A stretch of DNA of 38,634 nt from Clostridiales bacterium UBA1728. Lineage in GTDB: Bacteria; Bacillota; Clostridia; Oscillospirales; Oscillospiraceae. The stretch spans positions 39,340 to 77,973 of the forward strand of contig DCIK01000036.1 of NCBI GenBank assembly GCA_002315975.1. Reading direction: 5' to 3'. The position numbers and the translations under genes are program-made. The notes under the pieces were generated by a model. The model did not search any database and was not told the DNA's origin. It saw only the letters and a list, made by a program, of their open reading frames with translations. Shown here piece by piece: positions 16,116 through 22,967 of the stretch (position 1 is its first letter; every line of letters starts with the position of its first letter).

Positions 16116-16817
16116 TTACACGCCGTATTTGATTTTTATCCTCTCCAGCTTCTCGCCGAAGGGTCTGCCCAGCAGCAGCAAAAATACGACATTCGATATG
16201 GCATAGCTGACCATGAAGGGCAGGGCGGTGACGATGGCGCTGAGGTAGAGCTCCCAGTGGAAGGCATTGTCGTACCAGAGCACCGTCCAAACATCCATGA
16301 TGCAGGAGAAGGCAGCCCCGGCGAACACGCCGTAGATGCCCAGCGCCACACGGCTCTTTTTCAGCGGATTTTGCAGCAGTCCTGCAATATAGCCGATCAT
16401 GCCCCAGGCGAACATCTGAAAGGGCGTCCAGGGGCCCTGACCGAAGTAGAAGTTGGAGATCACGGCGCTGAGAGCACCCACCATAAAGCCGCTCTCGCCG
16501 CCTAAATACACGGCGGTGATGACCACAATGGCGGTGATGGGCTTGAAGCCGGGGATGGGCGCAAAAACGAAGCGTCCCACCACGCTCAGAGCCGTCATGA
16601 CTGCGATGACAATGAGCCGCCGCGTGCCCACGGTGCGCTTTTCAAAGCCCGCGCAGAAGAGGACGGTGGCAAGAATGACCACGCAGACGGAGATGAAGGC
16701 ATAGCGCTTCTCCCCGAAGGCGAACACCCCCAGCGCCACCACGGCGGGAATGGCAATCCACGGAAGGACGAACTTCAGGAAGCGGCGGAGCTTCTCGTTT
16801 TTGATGACAAAGATCAT
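16116..16817 (-). CDS. ECF transporter substrate-binding (S) component, probably for corrinoids
   Basis: The 233-residue membrane protein has about six to seven helices after a short basic start. The central block GRFVFAPIPGFKPITAIVV (about residues 81-99) followed by YLGGESGFMVGALSAVISN and FYFGQGPWTPFQMFAWG is typical of the S components assigned to cobalamin (CbrT type). This gives substrate specificity to the adjacent EcfT/EcfA pair. The assignment is supported by the cobalamin riboswitch upstream and the salvage genes downstream. The start overlaps the EcfA stop by 4 bases and has GGGGGAGAGAG as ribosome site. Cobinamide or other corrinoids are equally possible substrates. Confidence 0.78.
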   Translation of the reverse strand: MIFVIKNEKLRRFLKFVLPWIAIPAVVALGVFAFGEKRYAFISVCVVILATVLFCAGFEKRTVGTRRLIVIAVMTALSVVGRFVFAPIPGFKPITAIVVITAVYLGGESGFMVGALSAVISNFYFGQGPWTPFQMFAWGMIGYIAGLLQNPLKKSRVALGIYGVFAGAAFSCIMDVWTVLWYDNAFHWELYLSAIVTALPFMVSYAISNVVFLLLLGRPFGEKLERIKIKYGV

Positions 16818-18442
16818 CTCTCTCCCCCATTCATGCGGCAGAGCTCCACGGCGTCCTCCATGGTAACGGCGTTATCAAAGTGACCGCGGAGCATACGGTT
16901 TACGGCGGTGGTGTAGTAGCTGTTCTCGGCGAAGAAAGTGCGGGGCACATCCTCGCTGACCACCTCGCCCCGGAAGAACAGGGCGCAGCGGTTGGCCAGA
17001 GAGGCGGCAAACTCCACATCGTGGGTCACGGCCACAATGGTCATGCCCTCGCTCTGAAGGCGTTTGAGGATGGTGGTGATGCCCCGGCGGGCGTAGGCGT
17101 CCAGACCCTTGGTGGGCTCATCCAAAAGCAGGAGGCGGGGCTTGGTGGCCAGAACCTTGGCCAGCGCCACCATCTGCTGCTCGCCGCCGGAGAGGTCGTA
17201 GGGGTGCTGATCCAGCAGGTAGGAAATGTCATAGGGCAGCTCCTCCACGGCAGCGCCCGCATCCTTCAGCTCCTCCCGGACGGTATTACAGAGGAACACC
17301 GTCTGCACATCCTGAGGCAGCAGGGACAGGCAGTCCCGGTAGAGGCTCTGGTTCCTGTATTCCTGAATCTTCTTTCCGAAGACCCGGATGGTGCCGCTGT
17401 AGGGCTTCAAAAGGCCGGCGGCGTTGGAGATGGTGGTGGATTTACCGCTGCCGTTGCCGCCGAGGATGCAGAAGATTTCGCCCTCGTAGACGGTAATATC
17501 GGTGCCCCGGAGGATATCCCGACCCTCCCGGCTGTAGCGGAACCAGACATCCTTCAGCTCTAAGGCAGGCTTGTCAGAATGGGTATAGGGGCTCTCGGGA
17601 ATCGCCCGCACCCGGTTGCCGAAATGCTCTTCCACCCAGCGGCGACCCTCCCGGACATTCAGGGGGCACTGGTCCTTGGGCGCAAAGCTGTTATAGAGAC
17701 GGACGGCGGCGGGCATGGCCTCCAGCATGGCGGGGAAGTCCCGGAGCTGCTCGCAGACCGTCCGGGGATTGTCGTAATAGCGGATGCCGCCCTTTTCCAT
17801 AACCATGAGCTTATCGCAGCGGGGCACCACAGTCTCCAGCTGGTGCTCCACCAGAATGACGGTCACGCCGGTTTCCCGGTTCAGCCGCCCCACGGTTTCA
17901 AGGAAGTCTGCGGAGGCGATGGGGTCCAGCTGGGCGGTAGGCTCGTCGAGGATGAGGAGCTGGGGCTGCATGACCATGATGGCCGCCAGATTCAACAGTT
18001 GCTTCTGACCGCCGGAGAGCTCATCCACCCGCATATCGAACCACTTCTCTATGCCGAAGTAGGCCGCCATCTCCGATACCCGGCGGCGTATGGCTGCCTG
18101 GGGCAGATTCATATTTTCCAGCCCGAAGGCCAGCTCGTGCCACACCTTATCGGTGACAATCTGCTGCTCGGGACGCTGCATGACAAAGCCGATCTGGGTG
18201 GCGGAGGTCATGTCATCCAGCTCGCTGAGGGGCTTGCCCATATAGCATACGCTGCCGCTCTGCTCCCCGATGGGGGTCAGCTCCCGCTTGAGCATACGCA
18301 AAAGCGTAGACTTGCCGCTGCCGGTGGGGCCGCAGATCACCATATAGTCGCCCGCCTCCACGGAGAAGCTCAGATGGTGCAGGGTAGGCTCCGAGCCGGT
18401 GGGGTAGGTAAAGCTCAGATCGCGGACTGCAAGGATTTCCAT
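16814..18442 (-). CDS. ECF transporter ATPase, fused EcfA1-EcfA2
   Basis: The 542-residue protein is two ABC ATPase domains in one chain. The first (about 1-235) has GPTGSGKSTLLR near 38, LSGGQKQLLNLA near 142, LLILDEPTAQLD near 162 and VEHQLE near 197. The second (about 290-510) has GGNGSGKSTTI near 329, LSGGEQQMVALAK near 420, LLLLDEPTKGLD near 440 and VTHDVEF near 474. All catalytic motifs are intact. It would power the S/T membrane complex. Its start lies inside the end of ecfT (28-base overlap) with CGGAGG seven bases before the ATG. The single-gene fusion fits a dedicated rather than shared ECF module. Confidence 0.92.
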   Translation of the reverse strand: MEILAVRDLSFTYPTGSEPTLHHLSFSVEAGDYMVICGPTGSGKSTLLRMLKRELTPIGEQSGSVCYMGKPLSELDDMTSATQIGFVMQRPEQQIVTDKVWHELAFGLENMNLPQAAIRRRVSEMAAYFGIEKWFDMRVDELSGGQKQLLNLAAIMVMQPQLLILDEPTAQLDPIASADFLETVGRLNRETGVTVILVEHQLETVVPRCDKLMVMEKGGIRYYDNPRTVCEQLRDFPAMLEAMPAAVRLYNSFAPKDQCPLNVREGRRWVEEHFGNRVRAIPESPYTHSDKPALELKDVWFRYSREGRDILRGTDITVYEGEIFCILGGNGSGKSTTISNAAGLLKPYSGTIRVFGKKIQEYRNQSLYRDCLSLLPQDVQTVFLCNTVREELKDAGAAVEELPYDISYLLDQHPYDLSGGEQQMVALAKVLATKPRLLLLDEPTKGLDAYARRGITTILKRLQSEGMTIVAVTHDVEFAASLANRCALFFRGEVVSEDVPRTFFAENSYYTTAVNRMLRGHFDNAVTMEDAVELCRMNGGER

Positions 18443-19293
18443 CGTAAGGCCTCCGAAATTTCAAGAATGGCGGGGAGCAGACTCAGCGCCCCGTAGGAGA
18501 TATATACCAGCACCCCGAAGGGCGTGGCCTTCACCGGCGTGACAGCCGGGAAAAATTCAAAGCCGACCTTGCCCAGCCCCATGCCCGTAAAGGTCAGGGC
18601 GGTGAAGGCAAGGGAGAGAAGCAGCAGAACGGCATCGCTTCTGCGGAAGCGGAAGATGGCAAACTGACTGCGCTTGCCGATGCCGTAGCCCCGGGCGGTC
18701 ATGGAGTCGGCGGTGGTGACGCCGTTCTCCAGCGCCCATGTGACCAGCACGGAGAACACCCGCAGACCGCCCTTGAGCCTGTCGGGGATATTGTCCTCCT
18801 TATAGAGCCCCAGCGCCTTCTGACTGCGGTTGGTCTTTTCCGCCTGTGCGCGGAATAGGGGGATGTAGCGCATGGTCATGGAGAGGATCAGCGCCAGCTT
18901 AGGGGAAGCCGCGCCGAAGAGGTAGAGCAGCCTGTCGCTGGTCATAATCTGGGAGAAGCTGCGGAACCAGAGAAGCGTTCCCACCAGCATACAGCCCATG
19001 GCCAGACCGTAGTACACAGACTCCAGCGTGACGGGATTGTCATTGAGCACAAACAGCACTGTAACCCCCTTATGATTGAAAAGGGGGTTTCCGATGGCCG
19101 TTATGAGAAAGAGGAGCGGATACCAGAGGCATTCCTTCATCCCCGCCCTGCCGTTGCGGGCAAGGAACAGTGCCAGCGCACCGATGAGCGACAGACCCAG
19201 AAGCAGGGGGTCCATACAGAACATCCCCACGCTGGCCACACCCATGATGCAGAAGAACACCGATATGGGATTGTAATCAGCAAAGGCCTTCAA
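18415..19293 (-). CDS. ECF transporter transmembrane (T) component
   Basis: The 292-residue membrane protein has helices in the first 120 residues, then the coupling region with LSMTMRYIPLFRAQAEK near 138 and DSMTARGYGIGKR near 198, whose Ala-Arg-Gly motif contacts the ATPases in EcfT proteins, and more helices to the C terminus. The start is a TTG at 19293 with AAAGGAG eight bases upstream; no ATG fits. It is the first transporter gene after the transcobalamin-like gene, separated by 161 bases that hold a structured element. Confidence 0.88.
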   Translation of the reverse strand: MKAFADYNPISVFFCIMGVASVGMFCMDPLLLGLSLIGALALFLARNGRAGMKECLWYPLLFLITAIGNPLFNHKGVTVLFVLNDNPVTLESVYYGLAMGCMLVGTLLWFRSFSQIMTSDRLLYLFGAASPKLALILSMTMRYIPLFRAQAEKTNRSQKALGLYKEDNIPDRLKGGLRVFSVLVTWALENGVTTADSMTARGYGIGKRSQFAIFRFRRSDAVLLLLSLAFTALTFTGMGLGKVGFEFFPAVTPVKATPFGVLVYISYGALSLLPAILEISEALRWKSLQSAI

Positions 19294-19329
19294 ACGAGTA
19301 TCTCCTTTGTTTGATATTTCCGTTTCAAA

Positions 19330-19463
19330 TCGTTTTTGCTGTGGCTCTGCCGCAGCAAAAACACCCTGAGGCGCACTCTATTGGTGCGCCCTCATGCCGA
19401 CCAAGGCGGCTTGCCGCCGCGATAAGCATGAGCGCTCAAAACTGAAACGCAGTTTTAGTTTTG
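19330..19463 (+). mobile_element. Structured element, copy 2 (5'-truncated)
   Basis: It starts at hairpin A (TTTTTGCTG...CAGCAAAAAC), then has hairpin B identical to copy 1 (GAGGCGCAC...GTGCGCCCTC), hairpin C (GGCGGC...GCCGCC inside CTCATGC/GCATGAG) and hairpin D (CAAAACTGAAAC...GTTTTAGTTTTG). The arms of A, C and D differ from copy 1 on both sides together, so pairing is kept. Hairpin D overlaps the stop codon of the minus-strand transcobalamin-like gene. No target duplication is seen. Confidence 0.75.
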
Positions 19464-21056
19464 AAATTCGTTGCCAATGTCCTTACCGAGCTCGCGGGTA
19501 TAGCGCCACTCTACGGCGTCGCCGTCCTTGAGCTTATACTCTCCGGCGCCCACATCGGCGTACTGACCGTTGACGCAGTACATCCAGCCGCTGAGATCGC
19601 CGAAGTCGAACTCGTATAGATTCGCAAGGCCCTTCACATAGGCAGAGCCGAATGCGCTTTCTTCCTTATCAATATGGATCTTATAGCTCTTGCAGACCTC
19701 CACCAGCTGATCGAAGGCGGTGCTGCCCTCCCCGAGGGTGACCTCCACGGTGTCGAGGACGATGCCGTCGGCGGGGATATGGCTCTTCTCGCCCTTGACG
19801 GTGTCGCAGCGGATGGTGACGGTGGCGGTGATGGTCTTGCCGGAGGCGGTGGAGCTGTTGTAGTAATCCTCGGTCTTCTCCAGCCGGACAGTAAAGATCA
19901 GATACACGGCCAGCGCGAAAACGAGAATCACAAAGAGGAAATTCTTGGCGTTTCTTCTTCCGCTGAAGAAGAAGTAGGCGCAGGCCGCAGCGGCAGCGAT
20001 GCCGGCAGCCACGGTAAGACAGAGCTTTTTGCCGCTGAGGAGAGGCGCAGAGCTACTTTCCTCCTTCTCCCCGGCAGAGGGCAGAGGCTCGGCGGCTCTG
20101 GCCTGCGCCTCGGAGATGTCCTTCGTGGGGGCATCGAACTCGTAGAGGGTCTTGCCGCCCCGGAGATAGCTCTCATATGCGGCAAGGGCGTAGAGGGTTT
20201 CCACGGTGGAGAGGTTGTTGCTGTCCGTGTCCATGGTGTGACGGAAGGTACCGTCCTCCAGACGGTAGGTATAGAGGGCATCAAAAAGCGTGATGCCGTT
20301 TTTCTGATAGGCTTCGTCCATGGGATCGATGCCCAGGGTGCAGAGGGTCACAATGACCTGGCAGATACTCTCGGGGCACTCCTGCCCAAAGGAGCGGAAG
20401 CCGCCGTTGTCCAGTTGGTTATCGGAGAGGAAGGCAAGGCCCTTCTCCACGGCCTCGGCTACGGCGCTGTCCTCCCGGTGGGGGGCAAGAGCCTGCAGCA
20501 CCATGGAGGTGGCATCGGGGTCGCCCTTGGTGCCGGTGATGGCCCAGCCGCCGTCCTCCAGCTCCAGATCCAGAATGGCAGCGATGATCTCCTCGGGGGT
20601 ATGGGAGCAGCTCACGCCGTTGTTGCTCAGATGCAGACCGAAGACATAGCTCATCAGACCCAGCTCGCCGATGGAGTTGTGAGCGGCCTGCTCCGTAAAG
20701 GGACTCACATAGCCCATGGCCACAAAGCTCAGGGCGATGCGCTCCCGGGTGGAAGCATTGCTGATCTCCTTCTCATCGGCGTAGGCCTGCAGCGCGGCAG
20801 CAAAGCGGCTGTAATCCAGCTCCTCGCCCCGCTCCAGAAGGGCGAAGATATACCACTCGGAGCCCTTACCGGCTCCCTCGCTGAGGGTAGTATCCAGCCA
20901 CTGCTGAAGGTTTGCCGCGCCGCTCTTCTCCAGAGCGTTGTCCAGAATGCCGTCCATCACGGCTTCGGGCGTCAGCTCGGAGGCCGCCGCCGCCGGCAGA
21001 GCCAGCAGCGACAGCACCAGTGCGGCGCAGAGGAAAAGTCCTGTCCATTTTTTCAT
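19455..21056 (-). CDS. Transcobalamin-like membrane-anchored protein (alpha/alpha toroid plus DUF4430 domain)
   Basis: The 533-residue protein starts with a signal peptide (cleavage near residue 26 after LPAAAA). Residues about 30-325 are helix-pair repeats of the prenyltransferase/squalene-cyclase toroid type (ELEDGGWAITGTKGDPDATS; DNQLDNGGFRSFG; RLEDGTFRHTMDTDSNNLST). Two membrane helices at about 343-363 and 367-388, joined by an RR turn, form a hairpin that would leave both flanks outside. Residues about 395-533 look like DUF4430 (ITATVTIRCDTV; LEVT-like strand; GWMYCVNGQYADVGAGEY; LKDGDAVEWRY), the domain shared with the beta domain of transcobalamin and intrinsic factor. Toroid plus beta domain is the mammalian B12-carrier layout. 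Under a cobalamin riboswitch and next to an ECF importer, corrinoid capture is a reasonable inference. The start follows GAGGAGCAAACCCCA. Confidence 0.72.
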   Translation of the reverse strand: MKKWTGLFLCAALVLSLLALPAAAASELTPEAVMDGILDNALEKSGAANLQQWLDTTLSEGAGKGSEWYIFALLERGEELDYSRFAAALQAYADEKEISNASTRERIALSFVAMGYVSPFTEQAAHNSIGELGLMSYVFGLHLSNNGVSCSHTPEEIIAAILDLELEDGGWAITGTKGDPDATSMVLQALAPHREDSAVAEAVEKGLAFLSDNQLDNGGFRSFGQECPESICQVIVTLCTLGIDPMDEAYQKNGITLFDALYTYRLEDGTFRHTMDTDSNNLSTVETLYALAAYESYLRGGKTLYEFDAPTKDISEAQARAAEPLPSAGEKEESSSAPLLSGKKLCLTVAAGIAAAAACAYFFFSGRRNAKNFLFVILVFALAVYLIFTVRLEKTEDYYNSSTASGKTITATVTIRCDTVKGEKSHIPADGIVLDTVEVTLGEGSTAFDQLVEVCKSYKIHIDKEESAFGSAYVKGLANLYEFDFGDLSGWMYCVNGQYADVGAGEYKLKDGDAVEWRYTRELGKDIGNEFQN

Positions 21057-21142
21057 TGGGGTTTGCTCCTCTCTGCGCCTGAAAGCTTGAAATGATTGGG
21101 GATGGGGGTGCGGATTGCCGCGTTGCGTTGCGTCTCTCAATG

Positions 21143-21290
21143 AGGCATACCCCTTGCCTTCCCCTTCGGGGAAGGCTTAGTATACAATGACATTTATCCT
21201 CTGTCATTGCCGTGAAAGCTGCGTAGTAAAGCCCCTTGGCTCCCCCTCTGGGGGAGCTGGCACGGTGAAGCCGTGACTGAGAGGGCTTTC
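21143..21290. repeat. Cluster of dispersed hairpin repeats
   Basis: It contains CCTTCCCCTTCGGGGAAGG (21157-21175) and a GGCTCCCCC...GGGGGAGC hairpin with CACGGTGAAGCCGTG (21237-21275). These fill the gap between the lipoprotein and transcobalamin-like genes, and the second one has replaced the core of a structured element whose end follows. Confidence 0.6.
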
Positions 21291-21345
21291 CCGCGATAAA
21301 TGCGAGTGCCTTTTCTCGATTGTAAAACGCAGTTTTACAATCGAA
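21291..21345 (+). mobile_element. Structured element, copy 3 (remnant: end of hairpin C and hairpin D)
   Basis: CGCGATAAATGCGAGTG and the whole hairpin D (TCGATTGTAAAAC...GTTTTACAATCGA) are nearly identical to copy 1, but everything before is missing. Hairpin D ends three bases before the stop codon of the minus-strand lipoprotein gene. Confidence 0.75.
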
Positions 21346-21348
21346 GAC

Positions 21349-22113
21349 TTACTTCACAACGACAATGCACACGGGGGGCACCAGAGTCTCGCCCTCGGCA
21401 CCCACGGCGCTGACGGTGTAGCTGCCGGCGGCATCCAGCTTCAGGGTGACGCTGCCCTCGGCATCGGTGACGAAGTCGGTGACTTCACCGTTGACGAGGA
21501 GCTTGGCACCCTCGGCCGCGGCGGTCTGGAGCTGCCAGTTTTCGTCATAGACCAGCTTGCTGAGCTTCAGGCTGAAGTCCTCGCCGGCCTTGGCCTCCGC
21601 ATTGCGCTGATCAAAGTAGGCGTAGCAGTCGCTCCAGCCGGTCAGATCGGCGTAGGAGTAGGCGCAGAGATAGTCGCCGGCCACCAGCTGGTAATCGGGC
21701 AGAACATACTCGTTGTTCACATAGTAGCCGTAGCTGCCGCCGTTTTCCACGCCCCAGAGCCTGATGATGGACATACCGAACTCAGTCTCCTCAAAAACGA
21801 AGCCGGCAGCGGCACCGCCCTCATAGAAGGCATCGTGGGCAGCGGCGATGACCGCATCGGCGGTAACCTTGCCGTCGCCGTCGGCATCGGGAACCTTGAC
21901 GGTCTCGTTGGCAACCCGGAGCACACCGGCATCGGAGATGCTCACGCTGATGTCCACGGTGGCAGCCTCGACGGGCTCAGCAGCGGGGGTCTCCTCCGCA
22001 GGAGCGGCCTCGGGAGCGGTGTCTTCAATTTTGGCCTCTTCCTTGCTGCTGCCGCAGGCCGCGAGGCTCAGGCAGAGCAGAAGAGCAAGCATCAGGGAAA
22101 GAAACTTTTTCAT
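21349..22113 (-). CDS. Lipoprotein with DUF4430-like domain, probable corrinoid-related surface protein
   Basis: The 254-residue protein has a lipoprotein signal (LSLAACGSS; lipidated Cys near residue 20) and an acidic Ala/Pro/Glu linker to about residue 48. Residues about 50-165 contain DADGDGKVTADA, a Ca-binding-like DxDxDG loop, then IRLWGVENGGSYGYYVNNEYV and GDYLCAYSYADL, which resemble the DUF4430/transcobalamin beta-domain pattern of a Gly-rich turn followed by an aromatic VN strand. The C-terminal part (about 170-254) looks like an Ig-type beta domain (GSVTLKLDAAGSYTVSAVG). It is the first gene after the cobalamin riboswitch, which suggests it presents corrinoids to the transporter. 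The start follows ATGGAGGATTTTTATC. Binding is not shown by sequence alone. Confidence 0.65.
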   Translation of the reverse strand: MKKFLSLMLALLLCLSLAACGSSKEEAKIEDTAPEAAPAEETPAAEPVEAATVDISVSISDAGVLRVANETVKVPDADGDGKVTADAVIAAAHDAFYEGGAAAGFVFEETEFGMSIIRLWGVENGGSYGYYVNNEYVLPDYQLVAGDYLCAYSYADLTGWSDCYAYFDQRNAEAKAGEDFSLKLSKLVYDENWQLQTAAAEGAKLLVNGEVTDFVTDAEGSVTLKLDAAGSYTVSAVGAEGETLVPPVCIVVVK

Positions 22114-22140
22114 GATAAAAATCCTCCATTTTGCTGCGAT

Positions 22141-22172
22141 AAAATAAAAAAATCCATGGGTACACCCATGGA
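22141..22172 (-). terminator. Riboswitch-controlled terminator
   Basis: On the minus strand TCCATGGGT, a 2-base loop and ACCCATGGA are followed at once by a run of T residues. It lies between the cobalamin aptamer and the lipoprotein start codon, so it is the expected off-switch of the expression platform. Confidence 0.8.
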
Positions 22173-22210
22173 CACAGCAACAAAAGCAAGCGCTTTCCGG
22201 GTACGGCAGA

Positions 22211-22337
22211 AAGCACTGCGCCGCTTCCACGTTCCTGACCTATCCCTCGCGGCAAAGCCGGAGAGCCTCCCAGTGACCTTCTCGTGGGTTCCTGCCCCTT
22301 TCCGTGTTCCGAAAAAACTCGGTGAAGCAACGCACTT
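22211..22337 (-). promoter_or_regulatory. Cobalamin riboswitch aptamer
   Basis: Read on the minus strand the order matches the B12 aptamer: CGGAA, a GGGG/CCC hairpin with CAGGAA, ACGAGAAGGTCACTGGG (the G-CCACTG block), a GC-rich arm with CCGGCTTTGCCG, then TAGGTCAGGAACGTGG (B12 box). The closing P1 stem pairs GCTTCAC with GTGGAAGC and extends to AAGTGC/GTGCTT. A promoter lies just upstream and a terminator just downstream. It should shut off the lipoprotein-transporter-cob genes when cobalamin is plentiful. The B12 box is somewhat divergent, so a covariance search would settle the class. Confidence 0.78.
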
Positions 22338-22351
22338 ATGAACTTGAGAGC

Positions 22352-22380
22352 ATCATAGCATAAGGAGCCGGAAAATTCAA
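22352..22380 (-). promoter_or_regulatory. Promoter of the corrinoid operon
   Basis: On the minus strand TTGAAT and TATGAT with a 17-base spacer. Transcription would start about 8 bases before the riboswitch P1 stem. Confidence 0.8.
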
Positions 22381-22437
22381 GAGAAAATTGCGAAAAATGC
22401 TCAATTGAAAAAAAACGAAATATTTTGCAAAAAGTCC

Positions 22438-22466
22438 TTGACAAAGGGAAAAGATTCGGTTATTAT
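22438..22466 (+). promoter_or_regulatory. Promoter of tRNA pair 1
   Basis: TTGACA and TATTAT with a 17-base spacer, 37 bases before tRNA-Asp. It is divergent from the corrinoid promoter. Confidence 0.85.
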
Positions 22467-22503
22467 AGCGAAGCACTTCGGGTCTGTCCCGAGGGTTCTA
22501 TCC

Positions 22504-22580
22504 GGCCGGGTGGTTCAGTCGGTTAGAACGCCGGCCTGTCACGCCGGAGGTCGAGGGTTCAAGTCCCTTCCCGGTCGCCA
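22504..22580 (+). tRNA. tRNA-Asp (GTC anticodon), copy 1
   Basis: 77 bases with acceptor GGCCGGG/CCCGGTC (one G-T pair), anticodon loop CTGTCAC, T-loop GTTCAAGTC and encoded CCA. It is identical to 24674-24750. Confidence 0.96.
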
Positions 22581-22603
22581 CTTACTTCGCAAGAAGTAAG
22601 TCT

Positions 22604-22678
<75 letters not shown>

Positions 22679-22679
<1 letters not shown>

Positions 22680-22720
22680 AAACAAAAATCCTGTCACTTT
22701 CGTGGCAGGATTTTTGTTTT
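22679..22720 (+). terminator. Terminator of tRNA pair 1
   Basis: AAAACAAAAATCCTGTCAC, a TTTC loop and the complement ending in TTTTTGTTTT, directly after the CCA. Confidence 0.88.
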
Positions 22721-22722
22721 GT

Positions 22723-22754
<32 letters not shown>

Positions 22755-22783
22755 AAGTGACAGCTATCATACAAAAGACTATG

Positions 22784-22813
22784 TACGGCTCGTCCGGAGG
22801 CCGAGCCCTACGG
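22784..22813. repeat. Dispersed palindrome, CGTAGGGC family
   Basis: TACGGCTCGTCCGGAGGCCGAGCCCTACGG in two halves (GGCTCG against CGAGCC around TCCGGA); same family as 34545, 34765 and 38444. It sits upstream of the EAL gene. Confidence 0.7.
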
Positions 22814-22967
22814 GGTTACTGAATTCCACAGAACAAAGACAGACCATTCCGCAGCTTTTTTCTGCCCGGATTCTCCGTTTTGCCTCTTGTTTTTCTTCGT
22901 TATATATGTTATAGTGCAGCATATTAAACCAGAATATGAAGAGAATCACATTTCGGAGGCAATAACC

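Noticed and set aside
19674..21095. 473-residue open frame on the plus strand
   Set aside because: Antisense to the transcobalamin-like gene, whose signal peptide, domains and ribosome site are clear.
21835..22341. 168-residue open frame covering the lipoprotein leader on the plus strand
   Set aside because: The region reads as promoter, cobalamin aptamer and terminator on the minus strand, and the frame is antisense to the lipoprotein signal peptide.
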